In this document: piece after piece, positions 26,573 through 32,811 of the stretch | Layout of the letters: every line of letters starts with the position of its first letter | Numbering within the stretch: position 1 is the stretch's first letter | NCBI GenBank assembly: GCA_037131735.1 | Contig: JBAXQM010000008.1 | Location: 1-64,000, forward strand | Direction: 5' to 3' | Length of the DNA: 64,000 nucleotides | Source of the DNA: CAIUPE01 sp037131735 | GTDB taxonomy: Bacteria; Pseudomonadota; Alphaproteobacteria; Rhizobiales; Beijerinckiaceae | Made by a program: the position numbers and the translations under genes | Notes under the pieces: model-generated | Told to the model about the DNA's origin: nothing | Database searches by the model: none | What the model saw: only the letters and a program-made list of their open reading frames with translations

Positions 26573-27412
26573 ATGACCCTCGCCCGATCTTTGATTGCAG
26601 AAATTCCCGCCTTGCGCCGATTTTCATGCGCCTTGGTGGGCCATGTGTCGCGCGCTGACGCGCTTTTAGAGGACGCTCTGACCGAGCTTCTTTCCAACCC
26701 GTCGCCACTTACCGCTAAGTCAGAGTTGTATGGTCTTGATCTTAGGCTTGAACTTTTGCGTAGCCTGATCAGCACGATGCCGCTCAGGCTTGACGAGGCC
26801 GACCCCTGCGGGGGGTGCGCCATGGAGAGGGCTACTCAGAATATCCTTCACCGCCTCCCCCTTCGGCCCAGAATCGCATTTCTCCTTCGAACGCTGGAAG
26901 AGCTTTGTGACGACCAAATCGCCTATGTGATGGGCGTTTCACCGCTTCAAGCTCGCCTCCTCATCGATTTAGGAAGCGCCGCGATCGCGAGCGAGATCTC
27001 AACCCGTGTTCTGATAGTTGAAAGCGACACCTCAACAGCCGATGGACTGAGCACGCTGATCGAAGAATTAGGGCACACGACCTGCGGAAAGGCGCACTCT
27101 CCCCTTGAAGCACTTATGCTAGCGCGTCAAGAAAAACCGGGGCTGATTTTGAGTGAACTCGCTTTTCCAGAAGTGTCATCGGGTATCAGCATGATTGAAG
27201 AGATACTTAAAGATCATGATATACCTTTAATTATCATCACTGATCGTCCTGATCTTTGGCATAAAGATTGTGGCATTACTCCGGCAGGAATCATCACAAA
27301 GCCCTTTTTATCCGATACCGTTCGCGCCACCGTCAGTAAGGCACTCTTTTTCAATAGGCGCGCGAAATATCCCTTTTGGGATTATGAAAAAGAAAATTTC
27401 ACAAGGCACTAA
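26573..27412 (+). CDS. phyR: PhyR-type stress response regulator with altered phosphorylation site
   Basis: A 279-aa two-domain protein: residues 1 to about 140 are sigma-factor-like (ECF region 2 and 4 mimic), and about 146-270 form a receiver. In the family, phosphorylation of a receiver Asp opens the protein so that the sigma-like half binds NepR. Here the usual phospho-acceptor Asp is Glu195, in LILSELAFPEVSSG, where relatives read LVLADIQLADGSSG. The acidic pocket that usually reads E-D is Glu150-Ser151 (VLIVESD). The spacing from Ser151 to Glu195 is the normal 44 residues. The conserved Thr (in IITD) and Lys243 (ITKPF) remain. Normal phosphorylation is therefore doubtful; Asp-to-Glu changes can mimic the active state in some regulators. 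The gene is divergent from nepR-ecfG. No sensor kinase is nearby. Confidence 0.92.
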   Translation: MTLARSLIAEIPALRRFSCALVGHVSRADALLEDALTELLSNPSPLTAKSELYGLDLRLELLRSLISTMPLRLDEADPCGGCAMERATQNILHRLPLRPRIAFLLRTLEELCDDQIAYVMGVSPLQARLLIDLGSAAIASEISTRVLIVESDTSTADGLSTLIEELGHTTCGKAHSPLEALMLARQEKPGLILSELAFPEVSSGISMIEEILKDHDIPLIIITDRPDLWHKDCGITPAGIITKPFLSDTVRATVSKALFFNRRAKYPFWDYEKENFTRH

Positions 27413-27414
27413 GG

Positions 27415-27434
27415 TAATGTCCTGAGGGACATTA
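27415..27434. terminator. Perfect 8-bp palindrome between phyR and the next stress promoter
   Basis: TAATGTCC-TGAG-GGACATTA forms a perfect 8-bp stem with a 4-base loop. It starts 2 bases after the phyR stop codon and ends 2 bases before the -35 element of the following EcfG promoter. No T-run follows, so it is not a classic intrinsic terminator. It could be a protein binding site. Confidence 0.45.
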
Positions 27435-27436
27435 TC

Positions 27437-27461
27437 GGAACTCCTATTGTTCTTGCACGTT
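27437..27461 (+). promoter_or_regulatory. Exact-consensus EcfG promoter
   Basis: GGAAC (27437-27441), 16 bases, CGTT (27458-27461). This is a full match to the EcfG consensus. It precedes the 58-aa ORF at 27497 and the KGG-repeat gene at 27722, which probably form one transcript. Confidence 0.8.
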
Positions 27462-27496
27462 TTCTTTTATGCGGTTTTGCATGAAGGGAGACTGAG

Positions 27497-27673
27497 ATGT
27501 CCATTATAATTTTGAACGATCTCTATCGACGCATGGCTAAAGATCTTCATTCCGTTCTGAAAAATCATGATGGCACGCAATCTCCACATGAACGCCCAAC
27601 GACGGCAAAAGATTTCGATCATGCGCTGAGAAAAATTTTGACATCGAAATCCAATCGTCTCACTGCCGTCTAA
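27497..27673 (+). CDS. Small stress-associated hypothetical protein (58 aa)
   Basis: I do not recognise this 58-residue protein. Support is contextual: an exact EcfG promoter lies 36 bases upstream, and an AAGGGAG ribosome-binding site (27484-27490) stands 6 bases before the ATG. The protein starts MSIIILNDLYRRMAKDL, has a hydrophilic centre with HDGTQSPHERP, and ends in a basic amphipathic helix (DHALRKILTSKSNRL). There is no signal peptide or membrane span. It is followed 48 bases later by the KGG-repeat gene. Small basic proteins downstream of EcfG promoters are common and mostly uncharacterised. A role in stress protection is inferred from the promoter only. Confidence 0.6.
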   Translation: MSIIILNDLYRRMAKDLHSVLKNHDGTQSPHERPTTAKDFDHALRKILTSKSNRLTAV

Positions 27674-27721
27674 GGACTTTCCTACCATCGCTCCCCCTGC
27701 GTTGCCAGGAGGGCTAAGTCA

Positions 27722-28036
27722 ATGACCAAAGATTCTGTGCGTCAACCGGGGCGACCGAGAGGGTTCGCCGCGATGGATGTCGAGCGCCAGCGTGCAATTG
27801 CACGAAAGGGCGGAGAAAGTGTACCCAAAGAAAAGCGAAGCTTTGCACGAAATCCCGCTTTGGCTATTGAAGCGGGGCGAAAAGGGGGACAAAGCGTAGC
27901 GCCCGAACATCGCAGCTTTTCAAAGAACCCCACTCTTGCCGCCGAGGCAGGACGTAAAGGCGGCGAGGTTACGCAAGAAGCGGCGCGCAAAACGCGACTA
28001 CCCGTCGTCCCTGAAAAGGTCAATGAAACGCCTTAA
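27722..28036 (+). CDS. KGG-repeat general stress protein (Con-10/GsiB-like)
   Basis: A 104-aa, very hydrophilic protein with the KGG motif of stress-induced proteins such as fungal Con-10 and Bacillus GsiB. Three copies are visible: IARKGGESVPKEKRSFA, GRKGGQSVAPEHRSFS and GRKGGEVTQEAARK, each followed or preceded by an NPxLAxEAG linker. Such proteins are hydrophilin-like and accumulate under desiccation, salt or starvation stress. A strong AGGAGGG ribosome-binding site (27707-27713) precedes the ATG. It lies downstream of the exact EcfG promoter at 27437, with the 58-aa gene between. That makes it a likely EcfG target. It converges with galE, whose stop is 26 bases away. Confidence 0.88.
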   Translation: MTKDSVRQPGRPRGFAAMDVERQRAIARKGGESVPKEKRSFARNPALAIEAGRKGGQSVAPEHRSFSKNPTLAAEAGRKGGEVTQEAARKTRLPVVPEKVNETP

Positions 28037-28062
28037 AAAAAATTTGTGCCGACGATAAATGA

Positions 28063-29046
28063 TCACGCACGAGAAGAGAGCTTTCGCTCAAACGCCAAAG
28101 CATGTTTAACGATAAGATCAAGGTCATCAAATTGTGGCTTGAAGCCAAGCGCAGATTTAATCTTATCGCCTGTTGCGAGAACAATGGGGGGGTCACCCGC
28201 GCGACGTTGAGCAAGCGCAACAGGGAAATCAACGTTCGAAACTCTTTTGACTGACTCGAGCACTTCATTAACAGTCGAGCCGTGGCCATAAGCGCAATTC
28301 AACATCAATCCCTCATGACCTGCCCTTAAGTAATCAAGCGCAAGACGGTGAGCGGCCGCAAGATCGGACACATGAATATAGTCGCGAATACACGTACCAT
28401 CGCGCGTGTCGTAGTCGGTCCCAAATACGCTAATTGAGGTCCGCTTTCCGGTAACAACTTCACAAGCCGTCTTTATCAGATGGGTCGCGCGTGGGGTGGC
28501 TTGGCCTGAACGCGCATCGGGATCAGCACCGGCAACATTGAAATAGCGCAACATCATGGATTGAAGACCATGGGCACGGCGCGCGTCTTCGAGCATCCAT
28601 TCGACCATTAACTTCGACCGGCCATAAGGCGACACCGGATTAGGGCGCGTGGTTTCACTCACCGGCATTTCATCGGGCTCGCCATAGACAGCCGCGGTCG
28701 ATGAGAAAATAAACTTCGTCAACCCACTCTTAACCGCCGCATCAATTAAATTCCGTGCTTTGGCCGTATTTGATTCATAATATCCTAAAGGATCGCTCAC
28801 CGAGTCAGGCACAACAATCTTCGCCGCAAAATGCGCAATCGTATCAATATCATAATCAGCGATGATCTTGCTGACCAAAGATTGATCAGCAATATCGCCA
28901 CGGATCAACGGAACATGATCCGGCAAAAGCCAGTCAAAGCCGGTTGACAGATCATCGAGTACAACGGGTGTTTCACCACGCGCGACGAGATCAAGCACCA
29001 TATGGCTGCCAATATAGCCCGCGCCGCCTGTAATCAGAACCGTCAT
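28063..29046 (-). CDS. galE: UDP-glucose 4-epimerase
   Basis: A 327-aa extended short-chain dehydrogenase. The NAD-binding motif GGAGYIGSH is at residues about 7-15, and the catalytic YGRSK (Y-x3-K) follows SSTAAVYG. The family interconverts UDP-glucose and UDP-galactose for exopolysaccharide and lipopolysaccharide synthesis. The ATG at 29046 is chosen because AAGGAG precedes it and the Rossmann fold starts at once; a longer frame from 29100 would add 18 unneeded residues. It lies inside the stress island but no EcfG motif points to it. Surface polysaccharide is often part of alphaproteobacterial stress and desiccation responses, so the location may still be meaningful. Confidence 0.92.
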   Translation of the reverse strand: MTVLITGGAGYIGSHMVLDLVARGETPVVLDDLSTGFDWLLPDHVPLIRGDIADQSLVSKIIADYDIDTIAHFAAKIVVPDSVSDPLGYYESNTAKARNLIDAAVKSGLTKFIFSSTAAVYGEPDEMPVSETTRPNPVSPYGRSKLMVEWMLEDARRAHGLQSMMLRYFNVAGADPDARSGQATPRATHLIKTACEVVTGKRTSISVFGTDYDTRDGTCIRDYIHVSDLAAAHRLALDYLRAGHEGLMLNCAYGHGSTVNEVLESVKRVSNVDFPVALAQRRAGDPPIVLATGDKIKSALGFKPQFDDLDLIVKHALAFERKLSSRA

Positions 29047-29083
29047 CGACTGGATCTCCTTAAAGTGCCCGATCCGCCAAGAC

Positions 29084-29108
29084 GGAACGTCTTTGGACAC
29101 ACAACGTT
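29084..29108 (+). promoter_or_regulatory. Exact-consensus EcfG promoter
   Basis: GGAAC (29084-29088), 16 bases, CGTT (29105-29108). It is a full consensus match on the plus strand, 31 bases before the ATG of the 64-aa ORF at 29140. It also lies upstream of divergent galE. Confidence 0.8.
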
Positions 29109-29139
29109 TCTCCTAACGATTGGGCGCGAAAGGAGCAAG

Positions 29140-29334
29140 ATGATGAGTGTGGATCGGGACTATTCCGAACGTCAGGCAGAGTGTGCGACGATGTTGGTTG
29201 CCATCGCCCAACTCTTGCTGAATTCATCACCGCCCGAATTTGCATGCTGGCTTCGTTTGCTCGCGGATGAAATCGACGCCAAGGGTGTTCATAAAGGACT
29301 GGGCCTTACAATGGCTGCCAATGACGACGACTAG
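29140..29334 (+). CDS. Small stress-associated hypothetical protein (64 aa)
   Basis: I do not recognise this 64-residue protein. The start at ATG 29140 follows an AAAGGAG ribosome-binding site and an exact EcfG promoter 31 bases upstream. The sequence is mostly helical: ERQAECATMLVAIAQLLL, then a short SSPPEFACWLRLLADEID segment, ending in a polar tail (ANDDD). The middle helix is amphipathic rather than a clear membrane span. Promoter placement suggests induction by the general stress response. Divergent galE starts 93 bases away. Confidence 0.6.
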   Translation: MMSVDRDYSERQAECATMLVAIAQLLLNSSPPEFACWLRLLADEIDAKGVHKGLGLTMAANDDD

Positions 29335-29390
29335 TGCTACCCCGCGAGGCTCTCATTACCCTCTCGTTCAAGCTTCATAGTCGAAGAACA

Positions 29391-29416
29391 AACGCGGCAC
29401 CTAGGACATCGGTTCC
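29391..29416 (-). promoter_or_regulatory. EcfG-like motif on the minus strand with no clear target
   Basis: On the minus strand GGAAC (29416-29412) is followed after 17 bases by CGTT (29394-29391). It points back across the 64-aa gene towards galE, about 345 bases from the galE start. It could be a distal galE promoter, produce an antisense transcript over the 64-aa gene, or be chance. Confidence 0.4.
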
Positions 29417-29531
29417 CCAAAAGAATTGCCCTCAATTGCCTGAAAAACGAAAATCAGTGTATGCGAGGACTTCATGCGTCGCCGCCTCTCCCGAGGTGCG
29501 GGCAGGCTTCTAAAGAGAATACGTACCGTCT

Positions 29532-30440
29532 ATGGTTGATCAGCCTGAGTTTGACCGTCAAACACCGGAAGCGGGGCAACTCGAGCGGCTGAGCCCGCTT
29601 GTGAGCCGACTTATTGCACCCAATGCCGGGCCTTTCACCTTCACAGGTACCTGCACCTACATTGTCGGCGATCGCGATCGCATTGTGATTGATCCCGGCC
29701 CCGATGATGCAGCGCATTCTGATTTGATATTGGAAAGCATCGCATCAGATCGATTGGCTGCGATTTTCGTGACGCATACCCATCGCGATCATTCACCCTT
29801 GGCAGCGCGTTTGAAAGCACTCACCGGCGCGCCCATCATAGGATGCGGTCCGCATCGGGCAGCCCGCGCGTTAAGCGAAGGCGAAATCAATCCGCTCGAT
29901 GCGTCGTCTGATCATGACTATAGCCCCGACCGTATTCTTGATGACGGTGAAATGGTTCGCATCGGCGATCTCGAATTCGAAACTGTCGCAACACCTGGCC
30001 ATACGATCAATCATCTCGCTTTTGCATTGAAAGAAGAAAAGGCGTTGTTTTCAGGCGATCATGTGATGGGATGGTCAACGAGCATTGTTGCCCCACCTGA
30101 TGGCGCGATGCAGCCCTATATGAAATCGCTTGAACGCCTTATCGCCCGTGATGAACAGATCTATTATCCCGGCCATGGCGAAGCGGTAAAATCACCGGGA
30201 CGCTTTGTGCCGCAACTCCTGGCGCATCGTCGTTTACGCGAGACAAGCATTTTAGAGGCCGTGCGCGACGGCGTTGAGACGATTCCTGAACTCGTAACAA
30301 AACTCTATCGCGGCCTTGATCCCCGTTTGCATGGTGCGGCAGCACTTTCTGTCTTCGCCCATATCGAAGACTTAGTATCACGCGACATGGTGCGCGCGGA
30401 TCAGCCTTTGTCTCTCAACGCGCATTTTTATCCGCGTTGA
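29532..30440 (+). CDS. Metallo-beta-lactamase-fold hydrolase
   Basis: A 302-aa MBL-fold protein. The metal-binding motif THTHRDHS (HxHxDH) is at about residue 82. Further ligands are likely in TPGHTINH, FSGDHVMGW and YPGHGE. A C-terminal helical domain containing LLAHRRLRETSILEAV is typical of the LACTB2/glyoxalase-II-like group, some of which are ribonucleases or thioesterases. The substrate cannot be fixed from sequence. It converges with mutY, with 7 bases between the stops. The start codon has only a weak purine-rich lead (AAAGAGAA). Confidence 0.85.
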   Translation: MVDQPEFDRQTPEAGQLERLSPLVSRLIAPNAGPFTFTGTCTYIVGDRDRIVIDPGPDDAAHSDLILESIASDRLAAIFVTHTHRDHSPLAARLKALTGAPIIGCGPHRAARALSEGEINPLDASSDHDYSPDRILDDGEMVRIGDLEFETVATPGHTINHLAFALKEEKALFSGDHVMGWSTSIVAPPDGAMQPYMKSLERLIARDEQIYYPGHGEAVKSPGRFVPQLLAHRRLRETSILEAVRDGVETIPELVTKLYRGLDPRLHGAAALSVFAHIEDLVSRDMVRADQPLSLNAHFYPR

Positions 30441-30447
30441 TCAAGTC

Positions 30448-31524
30448 TCATGATACAGCTTTAATCACTTTACGAAAAAGTGTTGGCAGTGCCTCACCTT
30501 CTGGCCCATTTGCCGATGACCACCGATAAGGCGGCTTTATGGCAACATTCTGCGTCACCTCGGCAGCATAGACTGTGAGCGTCAATGAGAAATGCGTGAA
30601 CACATGCATCACTTCTTGATCATGTTTTTTCCAGCGCGCTTTGACAGGCGCATTTTTAATTAAAAGCGCCTCGTCGACATGCGTCTCAATCCACTCAGAC
30701 GTCGGCACGCCCGTCATACCGCCGAGTAATCCTTTGTCGGGGCGATCAACGAGAAGCATGGCACCGTCTTTTCGACGTACCACAAACGCCGCACCATATT
30801 TTTGAGGTTTCGCTTTTTTGGCCACACGCACCGGATAAAGCGTTGCATTATCAGCTATATAAGCATTGCAATGTTTTGCGAGCGGACATTGCGCGCACCG
30901 TGGTGCTTTTGGAATACAAATCGTAGCACCGAGATCCATGAGTGCTTGTGCAAAATCACCCGGTCGATCTTCAGGGATTAACGCTTCGGTCTTTTCTCGT
31001 ATCAAAGTCTTTGCTTCAGCAACAGGCACGTCAATCGCATAAAGGCGCGCCATCACGCGTTCAACATTGCCATCAATCGCCGCTTCAGGCATTCCGAATG
31101 CAATCGCAGCAATGGCTCCAGCAGTGTATGCACCGATACCGGGCAGCTTTTTTAAACCTTCAATGGTTTTAGGAAATTGGCCGCGATGTTCTTCGACAAC
31201 ACGCTGCGCACAGACATGAAGATTACGTGCACGTGAATAATAACCAAGCCCCGCCCAAAGTCTGAGCACCTCGTCACGATCAGCACGCGCGAGATCATCA
31301 ATGGTTGGAAAGCGCGCAATAAAAGCTTCAAAATAGGGAATGACAGCTTTGACAACCGTCTGCTGCAACATGATCTCGGAAAGCCACACATGATAAGGCT
31401 TGGCGCGCTTGCCGCCTTTGGCCCGCCAGGGTAAGTGGCGCGCATTCTGGTCATACCAGGCGAGCAGCAACGGGGTGATGAGTGCCCCGTCCTTCCGATT
31501 GCTTCTCGTGTCTGCGCGTTTCAT
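30448..31524 (-). CDS. mutY: A/G-specific adenine DNA glycosylase MutY
   Basis: MutY removes adenine mispaired with 8-oxoguanine. This 358-aa protein shows the helix-hairpin-helix region LKKLPGIGAYTAGAIAAIAFG, the catalytic Asp in AAIDGNVERVMARL, and the four-cysteine iron-sulfur loop in CIPKAPRCAQCPLAKHC (C-x6-C-x2-C-x5-C). The catalytic Glu region is WLSEIMLQQT. A C-terminal NUDIX-like domain that recognises 8-oxoG starts at about residue 235. It is divergent from the dciA-like gene, 62 bases apart. This mutY / dciA-like / dsbA / smc order is familiar in Hyphomicrobiales. Confidence 0.96.
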   Translation of the reverse strand: MKRADTRSNRKDGALITPLLLAWYDQNARHLPWRAKGGKRAKPYHVWLSEIMLQQTVVKAVIPYFEAFIARFPTIDDLARADRDEVLRLWAGLGYYSRARNLHVCAQRVVEEHRGQFPKTIEGLKKLPGIGAYTAGAIAAIAFGMPEAAIDGNVERVMARLYAIDVPVAEAKTLIREKTEALIPEDRPGDFAQALMDLGATICIPKAPRCAQCPLAKHCNAYIADNATLYPVRVAKKAKPQKYGAAFVVRRKDGAMLLVDRPDKGLLGGMTGVPTSEWIETHVDEALLIKNAPVKARWKKHDQEVMHVFTHFSLTLTVYAAEVTQNVAIKPPYRWSSANGPEGEALPTLFRKVIKAVS

Positions 31525-31586
31525 AATGCGATCCCGATCTTCATCCTGCCTTTATTTACCCTTTTTTTCACGCAAGTCTTCGGCTT

Positions 31587-32069
31587 ATGAAACGTCCCCG
31601 CCCCTTGGCCGAACTGGTCGATGCGACCATCGCGCCGGTTTTGGCCCAGCAAGGCTTTGCGTCATCCGATATTGTCGCATCATGGCCGGAGCTTGTCGGG
31701 GAGCGCCTTGCGGCAAAATGCGAGCCTCTCAAAATCAATTGGCCGCGCAAGACCAGCAGTGCGGTCGAGGCGGAACCAGCAACCTTGGTGATCAAAGTAG
31801 AAAGCGCCTTCGCGCTCGATCTTCAACATCTAAGTCCCATTCTTATTGAGCGGGTGAATGCGCGCTATGGTTGGAAGGCCATCGGCAAGGTTCTTCTTAA
31901 ACAGGGTCCCGTGCGCAAAGCCTCGGTGCCCGCCCCTTTACCGCCGCCCGCACCCGAATTTGTCGCAAAAGCCCGGACCAAAGTCGGCTCTCTCGCCGAT
32001 CCCGCACTCGAGGAGTCACTCGTGCGGCTTGGCGCGGGAATCCTTGCACGGAAAGACCACGCCACCTAA
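31587..32069 (+). CDS. DUF721/DciA-like protein
   Basis: A 160-aa protein of the DUF721 family, which includes DciA, the ancestral loader of the replicative helicase DnaB. The DUF721 core covers about residues 10-110, with IVASWPELVGERLAAKCEP and the LVIKVESAFALDLQHLSP block. A Pro-rich linker and a short C-terminal helix follow. The KH-like N-terminal fold is typical. It starts a set of same-strand genes leading into dsbA and smc, with 55 bases to dsbA. Function as a helicase loader is inferred from the family and has not been shown for every alphaproteobacterial member. Confidence 0.8.
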   Translation: MKRPRPLAELVDATIAPVLAQQGFASSDIVASWPELVGERLAAKCEPLKINWPRKTSSAVEAEPATLVIKVESAFALDLQHLSPILIERVNARYGWKAIGKVLLKQGPVRKASVPAPLPPPAPEFVAKARTKVGSLADPALEESLVRLGAGILARKDHAT

Positions 32070-32124
32070 ACCGTCTTGCCTTTTCAAGACCACGCTTGTT
32101 GATAAACCTGTTTCCTTCCCGTCG

Positions 32125-32781
32125 ATGAAAGACCGAAAGCCCATGACCACCCGCCGCTCCGTCCTCCTCTCCCTCGCCGCAATGGGCGCTTTGGCCCCTG
32201 TCCTCAGCGCAGGACCCGCCGCTGCTCAGGCCGCCAAAACCGACGAGCTCGCGGTTCCCGGCCCGCTCGGTGATGTCTGGATCGGCAAGGACGACGCCAA
32301 GGTCACGATTATCGAATATGCCTCGATGACCTGCCCCCATTGCGCCCGTTTTCACCTGACCACCTTCCCCGCCCTCAAGGAAAAATACATCGATACGGGC
32401 AAAGTCCGCTTCACTTTGCGGGAATTCCCCTTCGATCCGCTGGCGACCGCCGCCTTTATGCTCACCCGCTGCAACGGGAACGACAAATACTACGCCATGG
32501 TCGATCTCCTCTTCGCCCAGCAGAAGACCTGGTCCTCGGCCCCAAAGCCGGCCGAGGCTCTGCTTGCGACCGTCCGACAGGCCGGTTTCACACAGGAATC
32601 TTTCGAGGCCTGCTTGAAAAACCAGTCCATCTATGACGCCGTCAATTCGGTTCGAGAACGGGGCGATAAAGTATTCGGCGTCGACTCGACGCCAACATTT
32701 TTTATCAACGGACAGAAGAGTAGCGGGTCGTTAAGCGTTGAGGAACTTGATAAAATCCTCTCCCCACTGGTTGGGGGCTAA
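32125..32781 (+). CDS. DsbA-family thiol:disulfide oxidoreductase (periplasmic)
   Basis: A 218-aa exported thioredoxin-fold protein. The signal peptide reads MTTRRSVLLSLAAMGALAP and ends near AAAQA; the Arg pair before the hydrophobic core is compatible with Tat export. The active site is CPHC in SMTCPHCARFH, and the cis-proline loop is STPTFFING. A helical insert between them carries two further Cys residues (LTRCNGN and EACLKN). The family forms or isomerises disulfide bonds, or delivers thiol chemistry to cytochrome assembly. Starts at 32125 and 32143 are both possible; 32143 gives the neater signal peptide. It precedes smc by 30 bases and is likely cotranscribed. Confidence 0.9.
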   Translation: MKDRKPMTTRRSVLLSLAAMGALAPVLSAGPAAAQAAKTDELAVPGPLGDVWIGKDDAKVTIIEYASMTCPHCARFHLTTFPALKEKYIDTGKVRFTLREFPFDPLATAAFMLTRCNGNDKYYAMVDLLFAQQKTWSSAPKPAEALLATVRQAGFTQESFEACLKNQSIYDAVNSVRERGDKVFGVDSTPTFFINGQKSSGSLSVEELDKILSPLVGG

Positions 32782-32811
32782 AAACGCACGCACTCCCCTC
32801 GGAGCGCGGCG

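Noticed and set aside
29060..29245. 61-codon minus-strand frame upstream of galE
   Set aside because: It overlaps the better supported 64-aa gene and the exact EcfG promoter on the plus strand, has no ribosome-binding site, and has unremarkable composition.
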